DNA of 64,000 nt from Pseudomonas sp. S04. GTDB lineage: Bacteria > Pseudomonadota > Gammaproteobacteria > Pseudomonadales > Pseudomonadaceae. The stretch spans positions 1,899,001-1,963,000 of the forward strand of contig NZ_CP019427.1 of the NCBI RefSeq assembly GCF_009834545.1, read 5' to 3'. Each line of letters starts with the position of its first letter. Position 1 is the stretch's first letter. This document shows, in pieces, positions 19,688-28,927 of the stretch. The notes beneath the pieces are model-generated. The model did no database searches and was not told the DNA's origin. It saw only the letters and a program-made list of their open reading frames with translations. The position numbers were made by a program, and so were the translations under genes.

Positions 19688-19772
19688 GCGGATGTGGTGG
19701 AATTGGTAGACACACTGGATTTAGGTTCCAGCGCCGCGAGGCGTAAGAGTTCGAGTCTCTTCATCCGCACCA
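19688..19772 (+). tRNA. tRNA-Leu (TAG)
   Basis: 85 bases with the long variable arm typical of leucine tRNA, acceptor GCGGATG/CATCCGC, anticodon loop TTTAGGT giving TAG, and encoded CCA. Confidence 0.96.
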
Positions 19773-19850
19773 AATAAAGCTTCATTCATGTCGGTTGGCA
19801 TGGGCGGGGTTCAACGAAGAAGTGATTTGGCTTCTTTGTTACGCAATATG

Positions 19851-19926
19851 GTGGGCGTAGCTCAGTTGGTAGAGCACGGGATTGTGACTCCCGTTGTCGT
19901 GGGTTCGATCCCCATCGTCCACCCCA
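19851..19926 (+). tRNA. tRNA-His (GTG), copy 2
   Basis: Identical in sequence to the copy at 19555-19630, including the preceding G. Upstream (ACGCAATATG) and downstream (ATATTTCGAAAGGCGCC) flanks are also duplicated. Confidence 0.96.
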
Positions 19927-19934
19927 TATTTCGA

Positions 19935-19969
19935 AAGGCGCCAGATTTAACAGTCTGGCGCCTTTTTTG
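19935..19969 (+). terminator. Terminator of the tRNA cluster
   Basis: AAAGGCGCCAGA and TCTGGCGCCTTTTTT form a strong stem with a T6 tail after the last tRNA. Confidence 0.88.
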
Positions 19970-20330
19970 TTTTTGCTGGCTAGAAAGTTCAGCGGCTGCA
20001 GGTACTGGGCCGCAGTGGCAGGGCGTTTCGTCGTATTTGTGTTTCTCGATGATGCTGCGCTGCCCGCTGTTCCTGCTCGCAGGATCGGCTGTCGGGGTCA
20101 TGCCCAGTCGCCTCTTCTATATAAAGGAAGGGTTGGCGCAGAGCCCTGGCGTGATTGGCTGTATTTGCCATGGGGGCGAGGTGCTTTGGTGTATCCGCCC
20201 TTATAAATTGCCTGCTGCTTTTTTACCCGTTCTCAGTAGGGTGACTTCTTGAGTTTGACCCACTAGAATGCATGCCCTTGATTCTGGGGTCGGAAACGGC
20301 CGGCTAACGTCTGTGCAACGAGGAATATCC
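19970..20330 (+). other. Intergenic region before tig, with likely tig promoter
   Basis: No convincing gene. GTGACT (20241-20246) and TAGAAT (20264-20269), 17 bp apart, are the best sigma-70-type promoter for tig, giving a leader of about 55 bases. The rest shows no repeat or structured element that I recognise. Confidence 0.45.
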
Positions 20331-21641
20331 ATGCAAGTTTCTGTTGAAAATACTTCTGCTCTTGAGCGCCGCATGAGCGTCACCGTGCCGGCTGAGCGCA
20401 TCGAGACTCAGGTCAACAAGCGTCTGCAGCAGACTGCCCAAAAGGCCAAGATTGCTGGCTTCCGTCCAGGCAAAGTGCCAATGAGCGAAATCAAGCGCCG
20501 TTTCGGTGCTGATGCTCGCCAGGAAGCTGTAGGCGACGTGATCCAGTCCTCCTTCTACGAAGCTGTGGTTGAGCAGAAGCTGAACCCGGCAGGTTCGCCA
20601 TCGATCGAGCCAAAATCGCTCGAAGCTGGCAAGGACCTGGAATACGTTGCTGTGTTCGAAGTGTTCCCTGAGTTCACCGTTGCCGGTTTCGAATCCATCG
20701 CAGTCGAGCGCCTGAGCGCTGACGTGGCGGACGCTGATCTGGACAAGATGCTGGACATCCTGCGCAAGCAGAACGTGCGTTACGAAGCAGTCGATCGCGC
20801 TGCCCAGAACGATGACCAACTGAACATCGATTTCGTTGGCAAGGTTGACGGCGAAGTGTTTGCCGGTGGTTCCGCCAAGGGTACTCAGCTGGTGCTGGGC
20901 TCTGGCCGCATGATCCCGGGCTTCGAAGAAGGCCTGGTAGGCGCCAAGGCGGGCGAAGAGCGCGTTCTGAACCTGACCTTCCCGGAAAACTACCAGAACC
21001 TGGACCTGGCTAACAAAGCAGCCGAGTTCACCGTGACCGTGAACACTGTTTCCGAGCCGAAACTGCCTGAATTGACCGAAGAATTCTTCGCCCAGTTCGG
21101 TATCAAAGAGTCTGGCATCGACGGTTTCCGCGCCGAAGTTCGTAAGAACATGGAGCGCGAGCTGCGTCAGGCGATCAAATCCAAGGTCAAGAATCAGGTA
21201 ATGGACGGTCTGCTGGCCGCCAACCCGATCGAAGTGCCTAAGGCCCTGCTGGAGAACGAAGTGAACCGTCTGCGCGTGCAGGCTGTTCAGCAGTTCGGTG
21301 GCAACATCAAGCCTGATCAACTGCCTGCCGAGCTGTTCGAAGAACAAGCCAAGCGTCGCGTTGTGCTGGGTCTGGTCGTGGCTGAAGTGGTCAAGCAATT
21401 CGACCTCAAGCCTGACGAAAACCGCGTACGTGAACTGATCCAGGAAATGGCTTCGGCCTACCAGGAGCCAGAAGCAGTAGTGTCCTGGTACTACAAAAAC
21501 GACGAGCAGCTGAACGAAGTTCGTTCGGTTGTGCTGGAAGAGCAAGTTGTGGATACTGTTCTGCAGAAAGCTAGCGTGACCGACAAATCGGTCTCTTACG
21601 AAGAAGCGGTCAAGCCGGTAGAAGCTCCACAAGCCGACTGA
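20331..21641 (+). CDS. tig: Trigger factor
   Basis: A 436-residue ribosome-associated chaperone and peptidyl-prolyl isomerase. The N-terminal ribosome-binding domain carries the GFRPGKVP signature (about 43-50), the FKBP-type domain occupies about 150-245 ([32 protein letters not shown]), and the C-terminal arms follow. The ATG is preceded by GAGGAATATCC; the upstream in-frame extension is rejected because the family starts MQVSVE. First gene of the conserved tig-clpP-clpX-lon block. Confidence 0.98.
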   Translation: MQVSVENTSALERRMSVTVPAERIETQVNKRLQQTAQKAKIAGFRPGKVPMSEIKRRFGADARQEAVGDVIQSSFYEAVVEQKLNPAGSPSIEPKSLEAGKDLEYVAVFEVFPEFTVAGFESIAVERLSADVADADLDKMLDILRKQNVRYEAVDRAAQNDDQLNIDFVGKVDGEVFAGGSAKGTQLVLGSGRMIPGFEEGLVGAKAGEERVLNLTFPENYQNLDLANKAAEFTVTVNTVSEPKLPELTEEFFAQFGIKESGIDGFRAEVRKNMERELRQAIKSKVKNQVMDGLLAANPIEVPKALLENEVNRLRVQAVQQFGGNIKPDQLPAELFEEQAKRRVVLGLVVAEVVKQFDLKPDENRVRELIQEMASAYQEPEAVVSWYYKNDEQLNEVRSVVLEEQVVDTVLQKASVTDKSVSYEEAVKPVEAPQAD

Positions 21642-21665
21642 TTGTTTTTGCGTTAGAAGCACACA

Positions 21666-21693
21666 CATAAGCCAGCCTTCGAGCTGGCTTATG
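21666..21693 (+). terminator. Perfect hairpin between tig and clpP
   Basis: CATAAGCCAGC and GCTGGCTTATG form a perfect 11-bp stem with a 6-nt loop. There is no T run, so it may attenuate transcription or stabilise the tig mRNA end rather than stop it fully. Confidence 0.6.
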
Positions 21694-21732
21694 CGTATTC
21701 AAGACATAACTATTTGGGAGTGACTGCAGAGC

Positions 21733-22368
21733 ATGTTCCGTAATTCGTATATTCAGCAGAACTCTGATATCCAGGCCGCAGGCGGCCTGGTCCCGATGGT
21801 TGTCGAGCAGTCTGCTCGTGGCGAACGCGCCTATGACATCTACTCGCGCCTCCTCAAGGAGCGGGTGATTTTTCTGGTTGGTCCGGTAGAGGACTACATG
21901 GCCAACCTGATCTGTGCGCAGCTGCTGTTCCTTGAAGCGGAAAACCCGGACAAGGACATCCATCTCTATATCAACTCCCCGGGCGGTTCGGTGACAGCGG
22001 GCATGTCGATCTACGACACCATGCAGTTCATCAAGCCAAACGTGTCGACTACCTGTATCGGTCAAGCGTGCAGCATGGGTGCATTCCTGCTGACGGCCGG
22101 TGCTGCCGGCAAGCGTTATTGCCTGCCGAACTCGCGTGTGATGATTCACCAGCCACTGGGTGGTTTCCAGGGCCAGGCCTCGGATATCGAAATCCATGCC
22201 AAGGAAATCCTCTTCATCCGTGAGCGTCTCAATACGCTGATGGCCAAGCATAGCGGGCACACGCTGGAAGAAATCGAGCGTGACACCAACCGCGATAACT
22301 TCATGAGTGCAGAAGCCGCGCGTGAGTACGGCCTGATCGACGAAGTGATCGCCCAGCGCCCAGCTTAA
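21733..22368 (+). CDS. clpP: ATP-dependent Clp protease proteolytic subunit ClpP
   Basis: A 211-residue serine protease that forms the 14-subunit chamber and works with ClpX or ClpA. Catalytic Ser114 (GQACSMGAF), His139 (MIHQPLGG) and Asp188 (RDTNRDNF) are all present, as is the oxyanion strand [10 protein letters not shown]. The N-terminus is a processed propeptide in relatives. A GGGAG lies 12 bases before the ATG. Confidence 0.98.
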   Translation: MFRNSYIQQNSDIQAAGGLVPMVVEQSARGERAYDIYSRLLKERVIFLVGPVEDYMANLICAQLLFLEAENPDKDIHLYINSPGGSVTAGMSIYDTMQFIKPNVSTTCIGQACSMGAFLLTAGAAGKRYCLPNSRVMIHQPLGGFQGQASDIEIHAKEILFIRERLNTLMAKHSGHTLEEIERDTNRDNFMSAEAAREYGLIDEVIAQRPA

Positions 22369-22481
22369 AAATAAGCAGCTCAAAATAGGCTTGGTGGGCT
22401 GGTCTGATCACCGGCGGGCTTGAAAAAGCCCGCAATAGCCTTCATCTTGTGTTGCAAGCCTATCGGATTTGGATCGAACGA

Positions 22482-23765
22482 ATGACTGACACCCGCAACG
22501 GCGAGGACAACGGCAAGCTGCTCTATTGCTCCTTCTGTGGCAAAAGCCAGCATGAAGTGCGCAAATTGATTGCCGGCCCCTCGGTCTTTATCTGCGACGA
22601 GTGCGTCGACCTGTGCAATGACATCATCCGTGAGGAGGTGCAGGAAGCCCAGGCCGAGAGCAGCGCGCATAAATTGCCTTCGCCTAAAGAAATCAGCGGC
22701 ATCCTTGATCAATATGTGATTGGTCAAGAACGTGCGAAAAAGGTTCTGGCCGTAGCGGTATACAACCACTACAAGCGCCTGAACCAGCGTGACAAGAAGA
22801 ATGACGACGTCGAACTCGGCAAGAGCAACATCTTGCTGATCGGCCCGACAGGCTCGGGTAAAACCCTGCTTGCCGAAACCCTGGCTCGTCTGCTGAATGT
22901 ACCGTTCACCATCGCTGACGCGACCACCCTCACCGAGGCGGGTTACGTAGGCGAAGATGTCGAGAACATCATTCAGAAGTTGCTGCAGAAGTGCGATTAC
23001 GACGTAGAGAAAGCTCAAATGGGCATCGTCTACATCGATGAAATCGACAAGATTTCGCGCAAGTCTGACAACCCGTCCATCACCCGGGATGTTTCCGGTG
23101 AAGGCGTGCAGCAAGCCTTGCTCAAGTTGATCGAAGGCACGGTCGCTTCCGTTCCACCACAAGGTGGTCGCAAGCATCCGCAGCAGGAATTCCTGCAGGT
23201 CGACACTCGTAACATCCTGTTCATCTGCGGTGGTGCGTTCTCCGGTCTGGAAAAGGTTATTCAAAACCGTTCCACCAAGGGCGGCATCGGTTTCAACGCA
23301 GAAGTTCGCAGCAAGGAAGAAGGCAAGAAGGTGGGTGAGTCCCTGCGTGAAGTCGAGCCTGACGATCTGGTCAAGTTCGGTCTGATCCCGGAATTCGTTG
23401 GCCGTCTGCCGGTGCTGGCGACGCTGGACGAGCTCGACGAGGCTGCTTTGATGCAGATTCTCACCGAGCCGAAAAATGCTCTGACCAAACAGTATGCCAA
23501 GCTGTTCGAGATGGAAGGCGTTGATCTGGAGTTCCGCTCCGACGCCCTGAAATCGGTCGCCAAACGTGCCCTGGAACGCAAGACCGGTGCCCGTGGATTG
23601 CGCTCGATCCTCGAAGGTGTACTGCTCGACACTATGTACGAAATCCCCTCGCAGTCCGAGGTGAGTAAAGTAGTGATCGATGAAAGCGTTATAGAAGGCA
23701 AGTCCAAGCCACTGTATATCTATGAAAACAGTGAGCCGGCTGCCAAGGCAGCGCCAGACGCGTAA
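22482..23765 (+). CDS. clpX: ATP-dependent Clp protease ATP-binding subunit ClpX
   Basis: A 427-residue AAA+ unfoldase that delivers substrates to ClpP. The N-terminal zinc-binding domain has four cysteines (YCSFCG and CDECVDLC), Walker A is GPTGSGKT, Walker B is IVYIDEIDK, and the ClpP-contact loop [10 protein letters not shown] follows. [10 protein letters not shown] is taken as start because it gives the usual family length; upstream codons add 11 unlikely residues. Confidence 0.98.
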   Translation: MTDTRNGEDNGKLLYCSFCGKSQHEVRKLIAGPSVFICDECVDLCNDIIREEVQEAQAESSAHKLPSPKEISGILDQYVIGQERAKKVLAVAVYNHYKRLNQRDKKNDDVELGKSNILLIGPTGSGKTLLAETLARLLNVPFTIADATTLTEAGYVGEDVENIIQKLLQKCDYDVEKAQMGIVYIDEIDKISRKSDNPSITRDVSGEGVQQALLKLIEGTVASVPPQGGRKHPQQEFLQVDTRNILFICGGAFSGLEKVIQNRSTKGGIGFNAEVRSKEEGKKVGESLREVEPDDLVKFGLIPEFVGRLPVLATLDELDEAALMQILTEPKNALTKQYAKLFEMEGVDLEFRSDALKSVAKRALERKTGARGLRSILEGVLLDTMYEIPSQSEVSKVVIDESVIEGKSKPLYIYENSEPAAKAAPDA

Positions 23766-23786
23766 GCGTCGCACTGCTGGATAAAG

Positions 23787-23812
23787 AAGGGGCCTTCGGG
23801 CCCCTTTGCTTT
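23787..23812 (+). terminator. clpX terminator
   Basis: AAGGGGCC TTCG GGCCCCTT stem with the stable TTCG loop, followed by TGCTTTTG. Confidence 0.85.
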
Positions 23813-23860
23813 TGTACAGGCTGTTGCCGGCTGCGATCTTTATCGAGCGCTGCTAATCAG

Positions 23861-23889
23861 CTTGTTTTTTTGCAAGGCAGCCCCCATCT
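23861..23889 (+). promoter_or_regulatory. Sigma-32 (heat-shock) type promoter of lon
   Basis: CTTGTTT at 23861-23867, a 14-bp spacer, then CCCCATCT at 23882-23889. This matches the RpoH consensus (CTTGAAA, 11-16 bp, CCCCATNT) at 4 of 7 bases in the -35 and fully in the -10. It lies about 60 bases before the lon ATG. Confidence 0.75.
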
Positions 23890-23947
23890 TGGTTTCAAGC
23901 TTACTTCCATCTGTTTACGGCCTTATGGCCGCCGTAGAGGCGAAATC

Positions 23948-26344
23948 ATGAAGACAACCATCGAATTGCCTCTCCTGCCATTGCGTGATGTCGTGGTTTA
24001 TCCGCACATGGTTATCCCGCTGTTCGTGGGGCGCGAGAAATCTATCGAAGCCCTCGAGGCCGCGATGACGGGCGACAAGCAGATCCTGCTGCTGGCCCAG
24101 AGAAACCCTGCCGACGACGATCCCGGAGAAGACGCGCTGTATCGCGTCGGGACCATCGCCACCGTGCTGCAATTGCTCAAGCTGCCTGATGGCACCGTCA
24201 AGGTGTTGGTCGAGGGTGAGCAACGTGGTGCTGTCGAGCGTTTCATTGAAGTGGACGGCCACTGCCGTGCCGAAGTTTCCCTGATCGACGAAGTCGACGC
24301 GCCAGAGCGCGAGTCGGAAGTGTTCGTTCGCAGTTTGCTGTCGCAGTTCGAACAGTACGTTCAACTGGGCAAGAAAGTCCCTGCCGAAGTCCTGTCGTCG
24401 CTCAACAGCATCGACGAGCCAGGTCGCCTGGTCGATACCATGGCCGCGCACATGGCGCTGAAAATCGAGCAGAAGCAGGAAATCCTCGAGATTCTCGACC
24501 TGTCGGCCCGTGTCGAACACGTGCTGGCGTTGCTGGATGCGGAAATCGACCTGCTGCAAGTCGAAAAACGCATTCGTGGCCGGGTCAAGAAACAAATGGA
24601 GCGCAGTCAGCGCGAGTACTACCTGAATGAGCAGATGAAGGCCATTCAGAAAGAGCTCGGCGACAGCGAAGAAGGCCACAACGAAGTCGAAGAGCTGAAA
24701 AAGCGCATCGATGCCGCCGGCCTGCCAAAAGATGCACTGGCCAAGGCCCTGGCTGAGCTGAACAAGCTCAAGCAAATGTCGCCGATGTCGGCCGAAGCGA
24801 CCGTAGTGCGCACCTACATCGACTGGCTGGTCCAGGTGCCATGGAAGGCGCAGAGCAAGGTCCGCCTGGACCTGGCGCGTGCCGAAGACATTCTCGACGC
24901 CGACCACTATGGTCTGGAAGAAGTCAAAGAGCGGATCCTCGAATACCTCGCCGTGCAAAAGCGCGTGAAGAAAATTCGTGGTCCGGTGTTGTGTCTGGTC
25001 GGTCCTCCTGGGGTCGGTAAAACTTCCCTGGCCGAGTCGATTGCCCACGCCACCAACCGTAAATTTGTCCGTATGGCCCTGGGTGGCGTGCGTGACGAAG
25101 CGGAAATCCGTGGTCATCGCCGTACTTACATCGGTTCGATGCCAGGAAGATTGATTCAAAAGATGACCAAAGTAGGGGTGCGCAACCCGCTGTTCCTGCT
25201 CGATGAAATCGACAAGATGGGCAGCGACATGCGAGGCGATCCGGCATCGGCCTTGCTGGAAGTGCTCGACCCCGAGCAGAACCACAATTTCAACGATCAC
25301 TATCTGGAAGTCGACTACGACCTGTCCGATGTGATGTTCCTGTGCACCTCGAACTCGATGAACATTCCCGCGGCGCTGCTCGACCGTATGGAAGTGATCC
25401 GCCTGCCGGGTTACACCGAAGACGAGAAGATCAACATTGCGGTCAAATACCTGTCGCCCAAACAGATCCAGGCCAACGGCCTGAAGAAGGGCGAGTTGGA
25501 ATTCGAAGCCGAAGCGATCCGCGACATCATCCGCTACTACACCCGCGAAGCCGGTGTGCGTGGGCTGGAGCGCCAGATTGCCAAGGTCTGCCGCAAGACT
25601 GTCAAAGAGCACGCGTTGGAAAAACGCTTCTCGGTGAAAGTCACGGCCGACATGCTCGAGCACTTCCTGGGCGTGCGCAAATTCCGCTACGGCCTGGCCG
25701 AGCAGCAGGACCAGGTGGGCCAAGTGACGGGCCTGGCATGGACCCAGGTGGGCGGTGAATTGCTGACCATCGAAGCGGCCGTGGTCCCGGGCAAGGGGCA
25801 ATTGATCAAGACCGGTTCGCTGGGCGATGTGATGGTCGAATCGATCACCGCAGCCCTGACGGTTGTACGCAGTCGGGCCAAGAGCCTGGGGATCCCCCTG
25901 GACTTCCATGAGAAGCGCGACACCCACATCCACATGCCGGAAGGGGCTACGCCCAAAGACGGTCCTAGTGCGGGTGTAGGCATGTGCACGGCACTGGTGT
26001 CGGCACTGACCGGGATCCCGGTACGGGCGGATGTCGCCATGACCGGCGAAATCACCCTGCGCGGTCAGGTCCTGGCCATCGGTGGCCTGAAGGAAAAACT
26101 GCTGGCGGCACATCGCGGCGGGATCAAGACGGTGATCATTCCTGAAGAGAACGTACGCGATCTGAAGGAAATTCCCGACAACATCAAGCAAGATCTTCAG
26201 ATTAAACCGGTTAAATGGATTGACGAGGTCCTGCAAATTGCGCTGCAATACGCGCCGGAGCCCTTGCCCGATGTGGCTCCCGAGATAGTTGCAAAGGATG
26301 AAAAACGCGAGTCTGACTCTAAGGAAAGAATTAGCACGCATTAG
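23948..26344 (+). CDS. lon: ATP-dependent protease Lon
   Basis: A 798-residue LonA protease that degrades misfolded and regulatory proteins. The N-terminal substrate-binding domain ([22 protein letters not shown] in pieces) is followed by a coiled coil, the AAA+ module with Walker A GPPGVGKT, and the C-terminal protease domain with catalytic Ser in [10 protein letters not shown] and catalytic Lys in [10 protein letters not shown]. The ATG at 23948 gives the family N-terminus. Transcribed from its own heat-shock-type promoter and separated from clpX by a terminator. Confidence 0.98.
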   Translation: MKTTIELPLLPLRDVVVYPHMVIPLFVGREKSIEALEAAMTGDKQILLLAQRNPADDDPGEDALYRVGTIATVLQLLKLPDGTVKVLVEGEQRGAVERFIEVDGHCRAEVSLIDEVDAPERESEVFVRSLLSQFEQYVQLGKKVPAEVLSSLNSIDEPGRLVDTMAAHMALKIEQKQEILEILDLSARVEHVLALLDAEIDLLQVEKRIRGRVKKQMERSQREYYLNEQMKAIQKELGDSEEGHNEVEELKKRIDAAGLPKDALAKALAELNKLKQMSPMSAEATVVRTYIDWLVQVPWKAQSKVRLDLARAEDILDADHYGLEEVKERILEYLAVQKRVKKIRGPVLCLVGPPGVGKTSLAESIAHATNRKFVRMALGGVRDEAEIRGHRRTYIGSMPGRLIQKMTKVGVRNPLFLLDEIDKMGSDMRGDPASALLEVLDPEQNHNFNDHYLEVDYDLSDVMFLCTSNSMNIPAALLDRMEVIRLPGYTEDEKINIAVKYLSPKQIQANGLKKGELEFEAEAIRDIIRYYTREAGVRGLERQIAKVCRKTVKEHALEKRFSVKVTADMLEHFLGVRKFRYGLAEQQDQVGQVTGLAWTQVGGELLTIEAAVVPGKGQLIKTGSLGDVMVESITAALTVVRSRAKSLGIPLDFHEKRDTHIHMPEGATPKDGPSAGVGMCTALVSALTGIPVRADVAMTGEITLRGQVLAIGGLKEKLLAAHRGGIKTVIIPEENVRDLKEIPDNIKQDLQIKPVKWIDEVLQIALQYAPEPLPDVAPEIVAKDEKRESDSKERISTH

Positions 26345-26368
26345 TACGTATTAGCCTGGGGGGCTTCC

Positions 26369-26398
26369 TTGACAGTTTTTTAGAGCCCTTGATATAAA
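26369..26398 (+). promoter_or_regulatory. Sigma-70 promoter of hupB
   Basis: TTGACA (26369-26374) and TATAAA (26393-26398) with an 18-bp spacer, about 90 bases before the hupB start codon. Near-consensus, which fits the abundance of HU. Confidence 0.8.
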
Positions 26399-26491
26399 GC
26401 GGCTCTTAAGTGTCTGTAGGCCATTCAGCACTCGTTTTTGCTTTCACCAAAAAACTTAGAATCATCTCAAATAGATATAAGGGGACTTAGA

Positions 26492-26764
26492 GTGAACAAG
26501 TCGGAACTGATTGATGCTATCGCTGCATCCGCTGATATCCCGAAAGCTGCTGCTGGCCGTGCGCTGGACGCTGTAATCGAATCCGTCACTGGTGCCCTCA
26601 AGGCCGGCGACTCTGTAGTTCTGGTAGGTTTCGGTACTTTCTCCGTGACTGACCGTCCAGCTCGTATCGGTCGTAACCCACAGACCGGTAAGACTCTGGA
26701 AATCGCTGCTGCCAAAAAGCCAGGCTTCAAAGCCGGTAAAGCACTGAAAGAAGCTGTCAACTAA
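26492..26764 (+). CDS. hupB: DNA-binding protein HU-beta
   Basis: A 90-residue nucleoid protein that bends DNA as a dimer. Starts at GTG after AAGGGGACTTAG ([20 protein letters not shown]), contains the core GFGTFSV and the beta-arm [17 protein letters not shown], and ends LKEAVN. Length exactly fits the family. No hairpin terminator follows directly, so its transcript may read into the tRNA-like element at 26818. Confidence 0.97.
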   Translation: MNKSELIDAIAASADIPKAAAGRALDAVIESVTGALKAGDSVVLVGFGTFSVTDRPARIGRNPQTGKTLEIAAAKKPGFKAGKALKEAVN

Positions 26765-26817
26765 GCCTCACTCGGTTTTTTGCCTATCCGGGTCGGGGTC
26801 ATGCCTGACCTGGCAGC

Positions 26818-26893
26818 GGGGCGGTAGTACAGGCGATTGGAATATTGCCTGGTGCGCCGGGGATCGCGGGTTCGAGCCCCGTCCGCTCCGCCA
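26818..26893 (+). pseudogene. tRNA-Asp-like remnant (tRNA pseudogene)
   Basis: 76 bases that fold largely as a tRNA and resemble tRNA-Asp: acceptor GGGGCGG/CCGCTCC, TA at 8-9, D arm with one mismatch, T arm GCGGG-TTCGAGC-CCCGT, discriminator G and encoded CCA. The anticodon arm is decayed: a 6-nt loop (TGGTGC), two G-U pairs and a C-C mismatch in the stem, so no anticodon can be assigned. A strong terminator follows, as for a functional tRNA gene. It may be a decayed gene or a retained tRNA-like RNA. Confidence 0.7.
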
Positions 26894-26900
26894 GTTACGA

Positions 26901-26930
26901 GAAGGCGCATCCTCGGATGCGCCTTTCTTC
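26901..26930 (+). terminator. Terminator after the tRNA-like element
   Basis: AAGGCGCATCC TC GGATGCGCCTT perfect 11-bp stem followed by TCTTC. Could end both the hupB transcript and the tRNA-like RNA. Confidence 0.85.
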
Positions 26931-26995
26931 TATCCGGATTCTACCCACGCTCCACGGTTGCCTAATTTTGAAGTTCAACCGTTTCTGGGGGACGC

Positions 26996-28855
26996 ATGCT
27001 GCAAAATATCAGGGACAATTCACAAGGCTGGATTGCCAAGACTATTATCGGGGTCATCGTTGCACTGATGGCCTTGACCGGTGTCGATGCCATTTTCCAG
27101 GTCTCCAGTTCGAAAAACGAAGTGGCCAAGGTCAACGGTGAAGAAATCAGCCAGAACGAGCTGAGCCAGGCGGTTGATATGCAACGTCGCCAACTCATGC
27201 AACAGCTGGGCAAGGACTTCGACGCGTCCTTGCTGGATGAAAAAATGCTGCGCGAATCGGCCCTCAAAGGCCTGATCGATCGCAAACTGTTGCTGCAAGG
27301 CGCCCATGATTCGAAGTTCGCTTTCTCCGAAGCGGCTCTGGACCAGGTGATCCTGCTGACACCTGAATTCCAGGTCGATGGCAAGTTCAGTGCCGAGCGT
27401 TTTGACCAGGTGGTTCGTCAGCTGGGCTACAGCCGCCTGCAGTTCCGCGAGATGCTGGCTCAGGAAATGCTGATCGGCCAATTGCGTGCCGGCCTGGCAG
27501 GCAGCGGTTTTGTCACCGATGCCCAAGTGCTTGCCTTCGCCCGTCTGGAAAAACAGACCCGTGATTTCGCGACCCTGAACGTCAAGGCTGATCCTGCCTC
27601 GGTCAAGCTGACCGATGCCGAGGTCAAGGCTTACTACGACGAGCACGCCAAGGAATTCATGACACCTGATCAGGTAGTCATCGACTATCTGGAATTGAAG
27701 AAGTCGTCCTTCTTCGACCAGGTCACCGTGAAAGACGAAGCGCTGCAGGATGCGTATCAGAAAGAAATCGCCAACCTGGCCGAACAACGCCGGGCTGCGC
27801 ACATTCTGATCGAAGTCAACGACAAGGTGACCGAGGCGCAAGCCAAGGCCAAGATTGAAGAGGTGCAAGCGCGCCTGGCCAAGGGTGAAAGCTTCGAGGC
27901 CGCGGCCAAAGAGTTCTCCCAGGATCCGGGTTCGGCTGCCAATGGCGGTGACCTCGGTTACGCAGGCCCAGGTGTCTATGACCCGGACTTTGAAACAGCG
28001 CTGTACGCGTTGAACAAAGACCAGGTCTCGGCGCCGGTTCGCTCCAGCTTTGGTTACCACCTGATCAAGTTGCTGGGTGTTGAAGCGCCAGAAGTCCCGA
28101 GCTTCGCCAGCCTCAAGGACAAGCTGACGCGCGACCTGAAAACCCAACAGGTCGAACAACTGTTCGTCGAGGCGACCAAGCAACTGGAGGACTCCTCGTT
28201 CGAAGCCTCCGACCTGGCCCAGCCAGCAGCTGATCTGAAGCTGACCGTACACACTTCCGCGCCGTTTGGCCGTGAAGGTGGCGAAGGCGTTGCGGCCAAC
28301 CGTGCCGTGATCGCTGCAGCGTTCAGTCCAGAAGTGTTGGATGAGGGTGCCAACAGCACCGCCATCGAACTGGATCCGGAAACCGTGATCGTGCTGCGCG
28401 CCAAAGAGCATCGCAAACCTGAGCAAATGCCTCTGGCCAGCGTTGATACCGTGATTCGTGCGCAATTGGTCAAGGAGCACGCCAGTGCTGCGGCCAAGAC
28501 CAAGGCCGAGGAGCTGGTTACCGGCCTGCGCGACGGCAAGACCGCGATTGACAGCCTGGGCTGGAAAGTTACCGAAGCGGCCACCCGTGGTCAGGAAGGT
28601 ATCGAACCTGCTGTGCTGCAAGCCTTGTTCCGCATGCCCAAGCCTGCTGCCAAGGACAAGCCGAGCTTCGACAGCGTGACCCTGGCTGATGGCAGCCTGG
28701 TGATCGTGCGCCTCAATGGGGTGAACGAAGCTGCTGCGCCTACTGACGAGGAGAAGGCTGAGTACCGCCGCTTCCTCGCGTCCCGCGTCGGCCAGCAAGA
28801 CTTTGCCGCCTACCGCAAGCAGTTGGAAAGCGAGGCCGACGTCAAGCGTTACTGA
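26996..28855 (+). CDS. ppiD: Periplasmic folding chaperone PpiD
   Basis: A 619-residue inner-membrane-anchored chaperone at the Sec translocon. One N-terminal membrane helix (about 12-34), SurA_N-like region, and a parvulin domain (about 265-360: RRAAHILIEVND, GGDLGYAGPGVYDPDFE, SSFGYHLIKL), then a long C-terminal helical region. GGGGGA precedes the ATG. The hupB-ppiD order is conserved in gammaproteobacteria. Confidence 0.95.
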   Translation: MLQNIRDNSQGWIAKTIIGVIVALMALTGVDAIFQVSSSKNEVAKVNGEEISQNELSQAVDMQRRQLMQQLGKDFDASLLDEKMLRESALKGLIDRKLLLQGAHDSKFAFSEAALDQVILLTPEFQVDGKFSAERFDQVVRQLGYSRLQFREMLAQEMLIGQLRAGLAGSGFVTDAQVLAFARLEKQTRDFATLNVKADPASVKLTDAEVKAYYDEHAKEFMTPDQVVIDYLELKKSSFFDQVTVKDEALQDAYQKEIANLAEQRRAAHILIEVNDKVTEAQAKAKIEEVQARLAKGESFEAAAKEFSQDPGSAANGGDLGYAGPGVYDPDFETALYALNKDQVSAPVRSSFGYHLIKLLGVEAPEVPSFASLKDKLTRDLKTQQVEQLFVEATKQLEDSSFEASDLAQPAADLKLTVHTSAPFGREGGEGVAANRAVIAAAFSPEVLDEGANSTAIELDPETVIVLRAKEHRKPEQMPLASVDTVIRAQLVKEHASAAAKTKAEELVTGLRDGKTAIDSLGWKVTEAATRGQEGIEPAVLQALFRMPKPAAKDKPSFDSVTLADGSLVIVRLNGVNEAAAPTDEEKAEYRRFLASRVGQQDFAAYRKQLESEADVKRY

Positions 28856-28883
28856 TGCCTGACTGACGCGTAAAGCTGCAAAC

Positions 28884-28915
28884 AAAAAACCCCGGCCACC
28901 AGGCCGGGGTTTTTT
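28884..28915. terminator. Bidirectional terminator, ppiD / MFS
   Basis: AAAAAACCCCGGCC ACCA GGCCGGGGTTTTTT, a perfect 14-bp stem with T runs on both strands between convergent genes. Confidence 0.93.
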
Positions 28916-28927
28916 GTTGGCCGTCAA

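Noticed and set aside
19788..20252. Open frame running through tRNA-His copy 2
   Set aside because: It is built from tRNA and terminator sequence and has no coding features.
23915..26341. Long open frame on the minus strand across lon (over 800 codons)
   Set aside because: It mirrors the lon codons, lacks family features and a ribosome-binding site, and is the usual antisense shadow in high-GC DNA.
26818..26893. Functional tRNA-Asp gene
   Set aside because: The anticodon loop has six bases and the stem is mismatched, so a working anticodon cannot be formed.
27020..28927. Long minus-strand open frame across ppiD
   Set aside because: Antisense shadow of ppiD that also runs through the terminator at 28884-28915.
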